Assembly (NCBI GenBank): GCA_021292165.1 | Contig: CM037878.1 | Coordinates: 1,488,001 to 1,552,000 of the forward strand | Source: Shinisaurus crocodilurus | Taxonomy: Eukaryota; Chordata; Lepidosauria; Squamata; Shinisauridae | DNA: 64,000 bases | Direction of reading: 5' to 3' | Part shown: one piece after another, positions 22,394 through 34,252 of the stretch | Numbering within the stretch: the first letter of the stretch is position 1 | Layout of the letters: every line of letters begins with the position of its first letter | The notes under the pieces: generated by a model | Databases searched by the model: none | Told to the model about the DNA's origin: nothing | The model's input: the letters and a program-made list of their open reading frames with translations, nothing else | Program-made: the position numbers and the translations under genes

Positions 22394-22570
22394 GGCAGAA
22401 GGTGGCGTTCCTCCACTCCAGGCACACCCCGGCGTTGGAGCACGACTCTGAGTAGGCCTGCAGTCCGTTGCAGAGGGAGGTCTGCTGCCCGTTGGTGAGG
22501 CACAGGTCATAAACACAGTTCTCAAAGGCATTTGCGGGGTCTACCAGAGAGTGGCAGTCCTTGAAGATGC
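22394..22570 (-). CDS. ZAN: Domain T1: C8 second exon
   Basis: GIFKDCHSLVDPANAF, CVYDLCLTNGQQTSLC, ending WRNATFC. 177 bp, phase 1 at both ends. The first part of this C8 is at 23126-23217. Confidence 0.9.
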
Positions 22571-22829
22571 CTGTGCAAGGGGAGAAAGAAACATCAACAC
22601 AGCCATCTCGCCGGAGAGATCCAGCTCTCCACTGGCCGCCCTCACTGTTCAGTGTTGCAAAAAGCAGATCCAAAAGCGGGGCAAATTATATCTGCCACTG
22701 AAAGGACTCCTCTAGTGAAAGCCTGCAAGCTCCTCGGCTTTGGCAGGTGGATATAAAGATCTACCTGACAATGATTCAAGGCCATGGACCCCTTTCGCTC
22801 TTGACCGTAATGCCTCTCCTCCCCCTATC

Positions 22830-22965
22830 CGCCGGGTCTCAGGTCATGGAGGCCTTCCCCAGCCTTGCAACCCGGATCCTTTTTAACTGGAGAGGCCAGG
22901 AATTGGACCCCAGGGTTTGTGCGTGCAAAGCATCTGCTCCCTGCCACTGAGCTCCGGCCCGGGCT
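22830..22965 (+). mobile_element. tRNA-type SINE tail fragment
   Basis: Related to 16605-16845. Ends in CAAAGCATCTGCTCCCTGCC then ACTGAGCT, a tRNA-like remnant. Edges are approximate. Confidence 0.45.
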
Positions 22966-23125
22966 CCCCAGGGGCTCAGAGCCAAGGTGGAGCTGGCCGT
23001 CACAAAGCCCTTCCTGTCCCAAGGGCGGCTGCTTCCACCTGATCAGTCGTTTCAATTTACACACTGAGCTCAGGATCTGGAGTGGCCAGATCCCATTCGT
23101 TCCCATCCGTGGCTAAGAGGTCTAC

Positions 23126-23217
23126 CTGTTGGATCTGTGATCATGCTGCAGGCAGAGTCCCTCCGGATCTCACTCTCCAGCTCTGGGCTACAAACAGATT
23201 CTGGTGGACTGGAGCAT
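23126..23217 (-). CDS. ZAN: Domain T1: C8 first exon
   Basis: A small 92-bp exon, easily missed: CSSPPESVCSPELESEIRRD then SACSMITDPT. The phase-2 start fits the VWD end exon and the phase-1 end fits the next C8 exon. Cysteine spacing is that of a C8 start. Confidence 0.8.
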
Positions 23218-24133
23218 CTGCCAAATCCAGGGAAAAGAGAGATGACTTTGGTGCTGGTTCGTTCATGGTTCATACACCACACGGTGTATTTCAGAGCTCA
23301 CATTCAGGGGCAATTTCAACAAAGCAATGTGTGGATCCAGCCCATGGGAAGGAGGACATAATTGCACAGCACACGGGTGGGCAGCTCGTGTCCGGTGGGC
23401 TGCGGGCACCCATGGCCATGCGCCGTGCGGCCCTGCCTACTTCTCCCGCTGCCAAGTGGATGCGCTGTCAGCTGCGTGGCGGGGACAGGATTGCTGCTTT
23501 CCCACCGCCAGTCTTGATCAGGAATGCTGGCGCGGTGGAGGGCCGTGAGGGGGGCGTGGAGAAGCGTTAACTTTCCCCTCCAGCAACCCCACCCTCGGGC
23601 AGATCGTGCTCCCACAAAGCCTGCCAAATAGCTACGCTGCAATTTCAGATTCCTTCATTTGGATCCCCGCCAAGCGGTGCACAGCGCCCTCCTCAAGCCA
23701 CGCCCTCAAGATTGCACCAAGAGGCGTGGCTGGCACGTTTTAAATCCCAGAACACCTAGAAAAGAGGCCCCTCCCAGAAAGCCCTGGTCGGTTGCCGGCA
23801 CCCAGCCTCCCGCTCTGCATGAACCTGATTGCTCTGGAAGATGGAGCTCGCGTGGGAATCACGGAAGCACAGCGGCAAAGAGACCGTAAGCTGAGAAGTG
23901 TTGGAAATTGTAATGTTGCCTGCTTAAATCAACAAGGTAATATAACCATTAATTAGAGTGGGAGGAAAGGGTTAATTGAAGATCCCCAGGGTGCATGTCT
24001 TTGTAACTCCTCCGCCCTGCTTCCCTGGCGCTCTGGCCAGTGCGCTCTGCTCTCTCGCTCTCTTCACCCAAGATGAATGCACACTCTGAGCTGGCTTCCA
24101 GCCAGCGATCTCCAGCAAAGGGTCTACCTATAT
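23218..24133. other. Intron sequence between C8 and VWD exons of T1
   Basis: Bases 23360-23600 resemble a degraded GC-rich interspersed repeat. Otherwise nothing is recognised. Confidence 0.4.
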
Positions 24134-24273
24134 CAGTGTTCTCCAACCTTGGGTCCCCAGATGTTTTTGACCTACAACTCCCAGCATGCCCCAGCCAGCG
24201 TAGCGTAGCTGGCTGGGGCATGCTGGGAGTTGTAGGCCAAAAACATCTGGGGACCCAAGGTTGGAGAACACTG
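24134..24273. mobile_element. Palindromic hAT miniature element, 140 bp
   Basis: Near-perfect inverted repeat whose ends read CAGTGTTCTCCAACC / GGTTGGAGAACACTG. The 8-bp target duplication ACCTATAT lies at 24126-24133 and 24274-24281. The arms contain the AACTCCCAGCATGCCCCAGC motif. Confidence 0.9.
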
Positions 24274-24726
24274 ACCTATATGCATCCTGCATATATGTGA
24301 ATGAACTGTAAGTAAAACTAATAAATGTCTTTATTAGTTTTAAACCTTGTATGGACAATCCATTTTTTTTTTAAAGCCTTAAGAGACAAGGGTTTAGCAA
24401 CCCACGTGGGGTGACCAGTTTCAATACCCAGGCTGCGCGTAAGCGGGAAAACTCTGCTTTGTCTGCTTTGACTCCTTCCCAAATCCTCCAACAAGGAGCA
24501 GGAGCCCCCCCCCCCACTTCATATCTTGCCTCCCTCAGGCAAGATATGAAGTGGTCCCATATGAGTTCGTGCTCCCATCTTTGTGGGAGCACGAACTCAG
24601 TAGGCAAGTTACTATCAGTCTCCAAGGTGTGAGATAATAATACTGACCTCCCTTACAAGGCTGGTGTGAAAGGATTACTGAAATAATGTCTGTGAAACAC
24701 TTAAAATACTTTGAAGTGCTCTATAC

Positions 24727-25282
24727 CAGGGGTCCCCAACCCCCAGGCTGCAGACCGGGACCGGTCCGTGGCCTCTTAAGAACCGGGCTGCACAGTGCCT
24801 GGCCGCCGCACCACCCAGCTGCTGCACCGCCCGGCCACCGTGCCGCCCGAAATGCTCATCGAGAAGCAAGGAGAGGGACGAGCGGCGGCGGCTGCGGGGT
24901 GCTCGCCGGAGCTCGCGAGCACCCAAGAGCCAGGACGGGGTGCTTGGCACAGCGGGGCGGCAGCCGAGCGCGGTGCGTGCCGCCCGCCAGGACGCGCTGC
25001 AAGCTGCCAGCTGCCAGCCGGGACGCACCGCAAGCACCCTGTCCTGGCTCTCGGGGTGCTCGTGAGCTCCGGCGAGCACCCCGCTGCCGCCGCCGCTCAT
25101 CCCTCTCTTTGCCTCTCAAGGAGCATTTTAGTAAAGCCGGAAGTGACACAACGGGACTCCCGTCGCGTCACTTCCTGGTTCTGCGGTGCTGCTGTGAGCG
25201 GTGGGCAACACACACACACACACACGGTCCGTGGAAAAGTTTATTCCACGGTTCCCGGTCCCAAAAAGGTTGGGGACCGCTG
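24727..25282. mobile_element. hAT element with CAGGGGTCCCCAACC terminus, 556 bp
   Basis: Ends CAGGGGTCCCCAACC and GGTTGGGGACCGCTG, with a perfect 8-bp duplication CTCTATAC at 24719-24726 and 25283-25290. It is GC-rich inside and has a CA repeat at 25209-25225. It resembles widely distributed vertebrate hAT/Charlie-like elements. Confidence 0.88.
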
Positions 25283-25290
25283 CTCTATAC

Positions 25291-26131
25291 GTAAGAAAGA
25301 TTATTAGTATGGCATGGCAGCCAGTCTGATGTTCATGTCGGATGTGATGTTGGGCATATTTGTGACTGGGAGATCTCCCCTGGAGGTGCCCCCAGAGAAG
25401 CCTCAGTACACCCGCCCACTTGACTGGAACTCCCATCCCCAGAGATCCAGGAACACGGATTTTATCGCAGAAAAATTGGTAATCGGAGCCCTTGAAAGGA
25501 CCTGGCCTTAGTTAGACAAGCAACATCAACCGATGGAGGCTTTGCCTCCTGAAGAGGCCAGCGGTTGTCTCAAGCGTGAGCATGCACGCGCACACACACA
25601 CGCTTTTCCTCAACTGGGAAGCAAGAGATCCACTGGCAGGACCCCGTGCAGCCTCCGGCCAGGGCAAAAGGGGTGCTTCCCAAAGAGCCCCGCCTCAGGC
25701 ACAGCATTCTACAGGGGCCCGGGCGTCACCAGCCTCTCCTGTGCGTAAGCCGCCCATTCCCCCCCATCGCCTGCTCCATCTGTTTTCTTGCCGCTAAGGA
25801 CGAAAGGCCTGAGCATCTGCCCAAGGCCTTTCGAGGGGCAGTCCCCGAGACCTCCATCCCTCTGTCGGGAAGCCGCCAAGGGAGGCGCTCCGCTCCAGGC
25901 AGAGAGCGGGTGAGACTGGCCGGCTGGCCCTCTGTGCCGCAGGGGCCGGTGCAGACGGTGATGGCCCTGGTGGCCATTGGGCAGTGCGTGAAGGCAACCT
26001 CCGAAGAAGAGGAAGGCAGCGGCCGCCACGGGGGAGAGCGGCGCTCTTGGCCCGGAGGAGCCCGCAGGCCGCCCGGCGCCCTCTCCCAGCCTCCATGCAC
26101 CCTGGCTCAGCGCATGCAACGCGCCACCTAC
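25291..26131. other. Intron in domain T1, no element recognised
   Basis: No exon or known repeat was identified. A CA-rich patch lies near 25592. Confidence 0.4.
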
Positions 26132-26240
26132 TCAGTGTGGTTTTCTGGGACAAGCCAGCTGTCCCCAAAGAGGGTGGGATTGTCCGCAGGTCGTCCATCA
26201 GGCTTTAAGTTGTCATCCCCTGGATCGCCGTTGTAATTAC
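26132..26240 (-). CDS. ZAN: Domain T1: VWD third exon
   Basis: Continues G|NYNGDPGDDNLKPDGRPA to FGDSWLVPENHTE. 109 bp. The preceding exon ends inside CGLCG, and the join restores CGLCGNYNG. Ends in phase 2. Confidence 0.88.
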
Positions 26241-26384
26241 CTTTGTGGGGCGAGAAAGAGAAGGAAAGGAGTCACTCTTCCTTTGCTCCACCGTCCGGCT
26301 TTCGCCCTGGGTGGGTTTCAGAAGGGGGTGCCTATAGGTGGCTGCTGCCCTCTGCTGGTCAGGTCAAGATCCCAGGACGGCAGG

Positions 26385-26520
26385 TGAAGTACTAGTTCCC
26401 CTCTACTCAGCACTGGTTAGGCCCCATCTTGAGTCCTGCGTCCAGTTCCGGGCACCACACTTTAAGAAGGACGTAGACAAACTGGAGAGGGTTCAGAGGA
26501 GGGCAACAAGTATGTTTCAG
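26385..26520 (+). mobile_element. CR1 ORF2 C-terminal fragment
   Basis: Resembles the CR1 ORF2 end ([16 protein letters not shown], then [19 protein letters not shown]), typical of a reverse-transcriptase thumb region. It is truncated on both sides. Confidence 0.75.
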
Positions 26521-26937
26521 TGGACTGTTCTGGGTTTTTAGCTGCAATTGTGTTTTTTATTTTAGTACTGTCTTGGCTAGATGTTTTATTGCTGGTGTTT
26601 GTTGATTTTATTACAATTTTTTTTTTTGCTGTTTTATCATTGTATGAGTTTTTACTATATGGTACTTCATTGTGTAAGTCACCGGGGGTGGGGTGGGGGT
26701 TGTCTTGCCCTGAAAGACAACCTAGAAATATTTTAAATAAATAAATTGCCTGGATGGAGAATCAGCAGTTGGCATGCCTGCAGCTCTTGGCCTCAAGGAG
26801 ATGTTTCATGTGGCTTTTATGCATAGGGACTCCTCTCTGAGTGGTTGCTGGCATGTGCCCCATGCACGTTGGAGTGTAAAACAGAGGTATCTTTGCATTT
26901 GTGGACTAAAAAAGCGTTGGATTGCATCTGAGACGAA

Positions 26938-27073
26938 GGGCGCAATGCTACGCAAGGTTAGACGGAAGAAAGTCCTACAACGCCCAGCATTCCCCAGCCA
27001 GCTATGTTGGCTGGGGCATGCTGGGAGTTCTAGGCTTTTTCCCCCTGTCTAAACTTACACAAGATTGCGCCTG
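26938..27073. repeat. Fold-back element
   Basis: Outer arms GGGCGCAATGCTA and AGATTGCGCCTG; inner arms CCAGCATTCCCCAGCCAGC and GCTGGGGCATGCTGGGAG. Same family as 4511-4700. Confidence 0.65.
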
Positions 27074-27937
27074 TAATTTTTTTTGTTCACCTGTTTTTAT
27101 GTTGTGGTTTTTACTCCGGACTTTGCATTGTATTTTACTGTTGTTAGACACCTTAAGTGCTATTTGGTGGAAAGATGGGATACAAATTTAACAAATAGTA
27201 AGTAGTTTACAACAAATAGTAAATAAAATAGTAAATAAAAATAGAAGAGCTATCAAAATGTACTCCCAGTGACATGGGCTAGGTGGATGAGGGGGGGGTC
27301 CTCTGGTATAGAACTGGAGCGTTGATCAGAATTCACCGATTCTAATGCTCTGGAAGGCAGTGCAGGTGTTCCTGCAGCCCCCCCACCGATGAACACCGTG
27401 TCAGACGAGCCCAGAAGCCCCGAGTTCAAGTCCCCGCTCAGCCTCTGATTAACTTGGCCCCCCTTTTCCATTTGCTCAAAGTGGCTCCCAAAAGATCTGC
27501 AGTCTATAAACACCTTCAAGTTAGTTTGATGTTAAAGGCTGAGAAATACTTTGCCATATATATAAATGATCCTTGTTTTCCACAAGGCTGCAAAACTCCA
27601 TTTAATCCCCAAAGAAAAGACAAAGTGGTGTGTACTTTATCTGTCAGATAGGATCGAGAAACCTTCACCAGTCGCATAGCAGGAATAATAAGAGCACTGC
27701 ACGCATGTGTGCAGGGAGCGAGTGGTGGGCTGGGCGGGAAAGAGAGCTGACCATGGCCCACAGAAGCGGCTCCGCTTTCTCCCCGGCCTGGGATTTTGCA
27801 GAGAATAGCCTAGACCGGCAGGCTCATGGAACAGACTGAGAAGGTGGGAGGTTATCCATGGGGGGCAGGGCAGGGCACCCCAAGTTGATTAATTTAGGAC
27901 AAGAGGATTCCAGAGCATGTCCCGGTCCCGGGCTCAC

Positions 27938-28118
27938 CACACAGGCCACAGAGCTGTCCCTCGTAAGCAGAAGGCACGGAGACGTCCACGTAATGGTTCC
28001 CATCAAATCTGACGCCCAGGCCAAAGTCGGTTTCCAGGAAAACGTAGCTGCCGCTGCTCTGCACCACGATCCTGTTGTTCTCGATGAACACAGGCAGGTT
28101 GCGTCTTCTGTCATTGAC
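27938..28118 (-). CDS. ZAN: Domain T1: VWD middle exon
   Basis: VNDRRRNLPVFIENNRIVV, FLETDFGLGVRFDGNHYVDV, ending CGLCG. Phase 0 in, phase 1 out. Confidence 0.9.
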
Positions 28119-28545
28119 CTGAGCAAAAAGGACAAGAAGACTCAGGCCCTGCGCTCCTTGGGGGCTCGGACTCTGCCCCACATCCCATTGTGAGGAAGAC
28201 CTCCAGGGGAGTTTGGGAAGACCTCGTGCGCAGGCAGCGCGCCTTCCCTCCACACGCCCACTCTGGGCCCCCAAGAAGGGGCTCTTGGTGGCTGCGCCGC
28301 ACCTGTGGAACTCTCTGCTCTGAGAGGACCAGGCTTCTGCCTGCGGTTCAGTAAAACCTTTTCCTCGGGGCCGATTTGGTGGCCAAGGCGAGGCTCCCAA
28401 GCGGGGGAGATTCTCAGCAGGTGCTCTTGTTAGCCTGATCTTATCTGGATGTGGGTTCCTTTGGAAGTGGTACCCGCTCCAAGCCTGCAAGCGTGGGGCA
28501 GGCAAACTCTCCCCCTAAGCTACCCCCAGAGCTCCGTGTCTTCTG

Positions 28546-28548
<3 letters not shown>

Positions 28549-28636
<88 letters not shown>
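28549..28636. repeat. (TG)n(AG)n compound microsatellite
   Basis: About 15 TG units followed directly by about 29 AG units. Intronic. Confidence 0.95.
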
Positions 28637-28639
<3 letters not shown>

Positions 28640-28851
28640 TTGGGGTGTGGGTGGACAATTTGTTAAAAATATATTTGTTCTGCATTGGATAGCTAGAAAA
28701 ACTTTATTACTATACTTAAAAGCATATATCAAAATACTGTGCTGAATTAGGCACCAAGAAAATATGAACTGGGCAGGGCCTGCATTGCTCGGGCTTTCTG
28801 TGCAGGACCCGGCGCCAGCAGCCCTCTGTAAAGGGGCAGGGAGTTCCTTAC

Positions 28852-29102
28852 ATTGACTTTCCCGTTCTTCAGCAAAGACACCCGGTGGCCGTACACCTCC
28901 ACGTGCACCGAACTGACATAAGACACAGCTGTGTTTGATCCCCGGTGCTCGTTGCTGGAGGAGATGTCGAAGGCACCTGGCCCACCGCTGGAGCTGTTGC
29001 AGACCTTGGCCAGGGTGTACGTGCAGTTGCCCATGAAATTGTAGGCTCTGGCATCAAACGTGGAGTAATGGGGGTCCCCTGAGGCGCTGCAGGTAGCACG
29101 GC
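28852..29102 (-). CDS. ZAN: Domain T1: VWD first exon
   Basis: RATCSASGDPHYSTFDARAY ... NFMGNCTYTLAKVC, ending KNGKVN. 251 bp. The phase-1 start matches the end of the last mucin exon at 29885-29950, so T1 follows the mucin array directly. Confidence 0.9.
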
Positions 29103-29371
29103 CTTGTTGAGAGGAAGGAGCAAGGAATTAGCACGCGAGGGACCTTGTCTTTGCGGGAAGGTTGTCAGGCGCTCACCACAGCGCCGGGTCCAGCTTTTTG
29201 TGGGCCCTCGGGAGAGACACCCTCAACGGTCCCCCTCAGTGGGTCTACCTTCTCGCCCCCACGGTCACCAGCTGCTCTTGTTCGTCCTCTTCGTTCACAT
29301 CATTGCTGCCGCTTGCTTGCTTGCTTGCTTGGCAAGCAGACAGCCAGAAGGCAGTGGCATCTCCTGCTCCT

Positions 29372-29399
29372 CACCACCACCACCACCACCACCACCAAC
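29372..29399. repeat. (CAC)n microsatellite
   Basis: About nine CAC units in the intron between T1 and the mucin array. It lies outside the exons and is not the coding Thr repeat. Confidence 0.85.
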
Positions 29400-29884
29400 A
29401 CCACCGTTGTCTTTGGCCAGAGCAAGAGACGCAGGTGAACAAGCAGGTTGCAATGGGGAAGAGGAGGAACAGCTCCAGGGGGGCTGTGGTCGGTGACCCG
29501 CTGCTGGCCTGAGGTCCCATGCCAGGTGTCCTGCTATGCCTACCCTTGACGGGGACCCTGGCCCATGAAATGGAGTGCCCACAAGATCCAGGAACCAGAA
29601 GCAAAGAATACAAGAGCCCTGCTGCAGGATCTGACCATTTCGTCCAACGTTCCCTTTTTCATGAGTGGGCAGAGAGATACCTCTGAGGAACCCACAAATG
29701 GGGCAGGGTGGTGAAGGCTCTAATGTCCCCCGCCCGTGCCTTGTCCCCAACACCTACGGCTCCTGCACTTGGAGGTGAAAGAAACAGAAGAAGCTTGAGG
29801 CAACAGAGGTCAGAAGGGGTGAACGGAAGTGGCAGGAATGCACACGCAGCAACGTCGGGGAGCCCTCGATTCTCGGAGACTCAC

Positions 29885-29950
29885 CAAAAGTTGGAGTGGG
29901 TGCCGGACTGCTTGTGGTGGTGGTCGTAGTAGTGGTGGTGGTGTCGGGTT
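29885..29950 (-). CDS. ZAN: Mucin unit 1, exon M1
   Basis: 22 residues: EPD, a run of Thr, then SSPAPTPTFG. Phase 1 at both ends. It precedes the VWD exon of T1. Confidence 0.85.
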
Positions 29951-30499
29951 CTGTGATGAGAAATGGCATTTACCGTACTTTTTCATTTAAGCACATATTT
30001 AAGCCCGTGCCTCGTCCCCAACATCTATTGCTCCTGCACTTGGAGGTGAAAGAAACGGAATAGCAAAGGTGAAGGCTTCCTTCACACTGCCGTGGAATTG
30101 TGATATTTAGAGATCCGTTTCTAGGTCTTAAGTTCTTGATTCTCAATAGGCTCTTGACTATGAATACCCCATGCCTGTTTAAAGTAAAAATAGAATTTTC
30201 CATCGAACGTAATCAATATTTTGCACCAAGAAAAGCTGAGTGATGTGATGTGTACCTCATGATGTAAGTCCGGCACATTTGCCCAGGAAAACGTGCAGAA
30301 CAACCTCAGCTCTTTGGTTGCCCCTGGCACATGGGCACTCAGGATCTCCCACCCTCAGGGATCTTCCCTAGTTCTGCCTCTGCGTGTGCGAGTCCGGCCT
30401 CCATGTGGGCGGCAACATGCTTGTTGTACACAGTGTTCCCGCTGCCAGCCAAGGGCAGGCGCCATGAGCCAGCTGACCGACCCAAACTAAAGGACTCAC

Positions 30500-30631
30500 C
30501 CACGGATGGGGGCTGACTTCCGGACGTCGTTTGAGGGCTGGATGTCGCTTCGGAGACGGAAGGCAATGAGGTGGTCGAATCAGGCGTCACTGGAGGAGGC
30601 AGCACCGTGTGGTCCGTGGGAGGCTGTGGGC
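30500..30631 (-). CDS. ZAN: Mucin unit 1, exon M2
   Basis: 44 residues rich in Pro/Thr/Ser: GPQPPTDHTVLPPPVTPD, then SSPQTTSGSQPPSVG. Phase 1 at both ends, 132 bp in all units. Confidence 0.85.
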
Positions 30632-30734
30632 CTGGGGAAGAGCAGCCAAGAGCATCAGGGGCCGCTGTGGGAGCTCTCGCTCCTCTGAATGGGACCACCC
30701 CAGATCCGTGTTCCCAGAAGGAACTCAAACGCAG

Positions 30735-31120
30735 CTCATGAGTCCCAAGAAGAGCGTGTCTGCTGGACCTGGCCAAGAGACCATCTTGTCTAGCACCCTG
30801 TTTTCCAGACTGGCCACCCAGATGCCTCTGGGAAGCCCACCAGCAGGACATGGAGCCAGTAGTCCAAGCTTGCCCAACTTGGTGCCCTCCAGATGTGTTG
30901 GACTACACAACTGGAGGGCACCAGGTTGGGGAAGGCTGCAAAGTCCATATAGCTATCACCATAACCATCAGAAGCGCTGCCCTACTGCAAGAATTTCTGT
31001 AATCCCCGCTTAAAGCCACCTGAGCAGTGGGCACCATCTCACATAGTGGCAGGGAGTTCCAGAGGCTTATTGTGCATTATCCTCTCCCCTCAAGGCCCAC
31101 CTGCCCTCGATGACTTGGTG
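30735..31120 (-). mobile_element. CR1-type fragment split by a fold-back element (present in each unit)
   Basis: CR1-like pieces (TCTAGCACCCTGTTTTCCAG, AAGCCCACCAGCAGGACATG, CTTAAAGCCA) surround a palindrome at about 30866-30937 with arms CCAACTTGGTGCCCTCCAG / CTGGAGGGCACCAGGTTGG. It is repeated at the same place in units 2, 3, 5, 6 and 7, so it predates the array. Confidence 0.6.
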
Positions 31121-31157
31121 TAGAAGCCCTATTAGATGGTGATCATATAACACCTAC

Positions 31158-31244
31158 CGGGAGTAGTTGCTTCAGAGGGAGGAGGAGTTTCAGGCAGAAG
31201 GGTCGATGGGGGCTCCGGAGAAGTTTCTGGAGTGGTGACTGGGC
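31158..31244 (-). CDS. ZAN: Mucin unit 1, exon M3
   Basis: 29 residues: GPVTTPETSPEPPSTLLPET then PPPSEATTPG. Phase 1 at both ends; 87 bp in all units. Confidence 0.85.
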
Positions 31245-31259
31245 CTGAAAAAAAGAGAG

Positions 31260-31505
31260 AGAATATCCAATGGTCAGTGCCAAAAGCCAGCTTCCACCTT
31301 GAGCCACATGCTCCGTGTGAAAGGAATGGGAGATCCGAATCTAAATGGCAGGGCCCAGTCCGTTGGAGAGTACTTCTGCAAAAACACCAATGAAATGAAC
31401 ACAGGGCAGCTCTAAATTGGTTGCACAGCCGGGACAGGGTGTAGGTGTAGTTGCCCATGAAGCGATGAGTTTGTAATGAGGGTCACCCGACACCAGACAG
31501 GACTC
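31260..31505 (-). pseudogene. Unit 1 vestigial VWD first exon
   Basis: Starts like the domain-A VWD exon (ESCLVSGDPHY), then a 16-bp deletion shifts the frame (KLIASWAT). The downstream part no longer matches VWD and no donor is seen. Probably skipped. Confidence 0.75.
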
Positions 31506-32021
31506 TGCGAGGAAGGGAAGAAGGTCAGAAGCAGGCCCCCATCGTAGAGTTTGGACATGGGAAGAGTCGGAGACCCTTGTCGCCCCTCATCCATTCCTCA
31601 ACACGATGACAACATTTGGTCCTCCTTCCCTATCTGCACTCTGAGCCCAGGCGAGGCCCCGGAAATGGGCCGAGGGAGCTCCCACTTGCCCTGGCCTGGG
31701 TGTCAGACTCCCGATACGAGTTGCTGCTCTGGGGAGTAAGGTGGGCCACCCGTGGCCTCTGCCAGCCTGTGGCTCCATAGCAATGCAGGCCCAAACCCAG
31801 AGTGCTTCAAGGTGTGTGGGTTGGAATTAGGTGAAGAAGACCCCCTAAGTTAGCTATTGTCCACCCTCTAAGCTCCCCGGCCTACAACAATTCCTCTCCC
31901 CGTAACATTCAGCACGTCAAGCCAATCTAAACCCACAGAAGAAGCTTGAGGGAAGAAAGGTCAGAAGGGATGAACAGAGGCGGCAGCAACCTCGGGGAGG
32001 CCTCGATTCTCGGAGACTCAC

Positions 32022-32096
32022 CGAAAGTTGGAGTGGGTGCCGGACTGCTTGTGGTGGTGGTGGTGGTGGTGGTGGTGGTGGTGGTGGTGTCGGGTT
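32022..32096 (-). CDS. ZAN: Mucin unit 2, exon M1
   Basis: 25 residues; the longest Thr runs in the array are here and in unit 5. The ACC repeat length changes by whole codons. Phase 1 at both ends. Confidence 0.85.
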
Positions 32097-32646
32097 CTGT
32101 GATGAGAAATGGCATTTAGTTTTTTATTTAAGTGTATATTTAAGCCCGTGCCTTGTCCCCAACATCTATTGCTCCTGCACTCGGAGGTGAAAGAAATGGA
32201 ATAGCAAAGGTGAAGGCTTCCTTCACACTGCCGTGGAATTGTGATATTTAGAGATCCGTTTCTAGGTCTTAAGTTCTTGATTCTCAATAGGCTCTTGACT
32301 ATGAATACCCCATGCCTGTTTAAAGTAAAAATAGAATTTTCCATCGAACGTAATCAATATTTTGCACCAAGAAAAGCTGAGTGACGTGATGTGGACCTCA
32401 TGATGTAAGTCCGGCACATTTGCCCAGGAAAACTTGCAGAACAACCTCACCTCTGTGCTAGTCTCTGGCACATGGGCACTCAGAATCTCCCACCCTCAGG
32501 GATCTTCTCTAGTTCTGCCTATGCGTGTGCGAGTCCGGCCTCCATGTGGGCGGCAACATGCTTGTTGTACACAGTGTTCCCGCTGCCAGCCAAGGGCAGG
32601 CGCCATGCCCATGAGCCAGCTGATCGACCCAAACTAAAGGACTCAC

Positions 32647-32778
32647 CCACGGATGGGGGCTGACTTCCGGACGTCGTTTGAGGGCTGGATGTCGCTTCGG
32701 AGGCGGATGGCAATGAGGTGGTCGGATCAGGCGTCACTGGAGGAGGCAGCACCGTGTGGTCCGTGGGAGGCTGTGGGC
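32647..32778 (-). CDS. ZAN: Mucin unit 2, exon M2
   Basis: 44-residue Pro/Thr/Ser exon, nearly identical to unit 1 (VTPDPTTSLPSASEATSS). Phase 1 at both ends. Confidence 0.85.
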
Positions 32779-33304
32779 CTGGGGAAGAGCAGCCAAGAGC
32801 ATCAGGGGCCGCAGTGGGAGCTCTCGCCCCTCTGAATGGGACCACCCCAGATCCGTGTTCCCAGAAGGAACTCAAACGCAGCTCATGAGTCCCAAGAAGA
32901 GCGTGTCTGCTGGACCTGGCCAAGAGACCATCTTGTCTAGCACCCTGTTTTCCAGACTGGCCACCCAGATGCCTCGGGGAAGCCCACCAGCAGGACATGG
33001 AGCCAGTAGTCCAGGCTTGCCCAACTTGGTGCCCTCCAGATGTGTTGGACTACACAACTGGATGGCACCAGGTTGGGGAAGGCTGCAAAGTCCATATAGC
33101 TATCACCATAACCATCAGAAGCGCTGCCCTACTGCAAGAATTTGTGTAATCCCCCCTTAAAGCCATCTGAGCAGTGGGCACCATCTCACATAGTGGCAGG
33201 GAGTTCCAGAGGCTTATTGTGCATTATCCTCTCCCCTCAAGGCCCACCTGCCCTCGATGACTTGGTGTAGAAGCCCTATTAGATGATGATCATATAATAC
33301 CTAC

Positions 33305-33391
33305 CGGGAGTAGTTGCTTCAGAGGGAGGAGGAGTTTCAGGCGGAAGGGTCGATGGGGGCTCCGGAGAAGTTTCTGGAGTGGTGACTGGGC
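33305..33391 (-). CDS. ZAN: Mucin unit 2, exon M3
   Basis: 29-residue Pro/Thr/Glu exon. GPVTTPETSPEPPST start; phase 1 at both ends. Confidence 0.85.
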
Positions 33392-33429
33392 CTGAAAGAA
33401 AGAGGGAGAGAGAATATCCAATGGTCAGT

Positions 33430-33675
33430 GCCAAAAGCCAGCTTCCACCTTGAGCCACATGCTCCGTGTGAAAGGAATGGGAGATCCGAATCTAAACACA
33501 TGGCAGGGCCCAGTCCGCTGGAGAGTACTTCCGCAAAAACACCAATGAAATGAACAAAGGGCAGCTCTAAATAGGTTGCACGGCTGGGACAGGGTGTAGG
33601 TGCAGTTGCCCATGAAGTGATGAGTTTGCTTGTCAAAGGTGTAGTAATGAGGGTCACCTGACACCAGACAGGACT
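33430..33675 (-). pseudogene. Unit 2 vestigial VWD first exon
   Basis: Keeps the full start GDPHYYTFDKQTHHFMGNC to LSQPCN, without the 16-bp deletion. It then runs into unrelated sequence and a stop at about 33425. Confidence 0.75.
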
Positions 33676-34192
33676 CTGCGAGGAAGGGAAGAAGGTCAGA
33701 AGCAGGGCCCCGTCGCAGAGTTTGGACACGGGAAGAGTCGGAGACCATTGTCACCTCTAATCCTTTCCTCAACGCAATGACAACATTTGGGTCCTCCTTC
33801 CCCATCACCACACTGAGCCCAGGCGAGGCCCCGGAAATGGGCCGAGGGAGCTCCCGCTTGCCCTGTCCCGGGTGTCGGACTCCCGCTATGAGTTGCTGCT
33901 CTGGGGAGTAAGGTGGGCCGTCCGTGGCCTCTGCCAGCCTGTGGCTCCATCGCTTTATAGGCCCAAACCCAGAGTGCTTCAAGGTGCGTGGGAGGAATGA
34001 GGTGAAGAAGACCCCCTTTGTCAGCTGTTGGACACCCTCTCAGCTCCCCGGCCCACCGCGATTCCTCTCCCCGTAACCTGCAACACTTCAAGCCAGTCTA
34101 AACCCACAGAAGAATCTTGAGGCAAGAAAGGTCAGAAGGGGTGAACGGAGGCGGCAGCAACCTCGGGGAGGCCTCGAGTCTCGGAGACTCAC

Positions 34193-34252
34193 CGAAAGTT
34201 GGAGTGGGTGCCGGACTGCTGGTGGTGGTGGTGGTGGTGGTGGTGTCGGGTT
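34193..34252 (-). CDS. ZAN: Mucin unit 3, exon M1
   Basis: 20 residues, the shortest Thr run in the array. Phase 1 at both ends. Confidence 0.85.
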
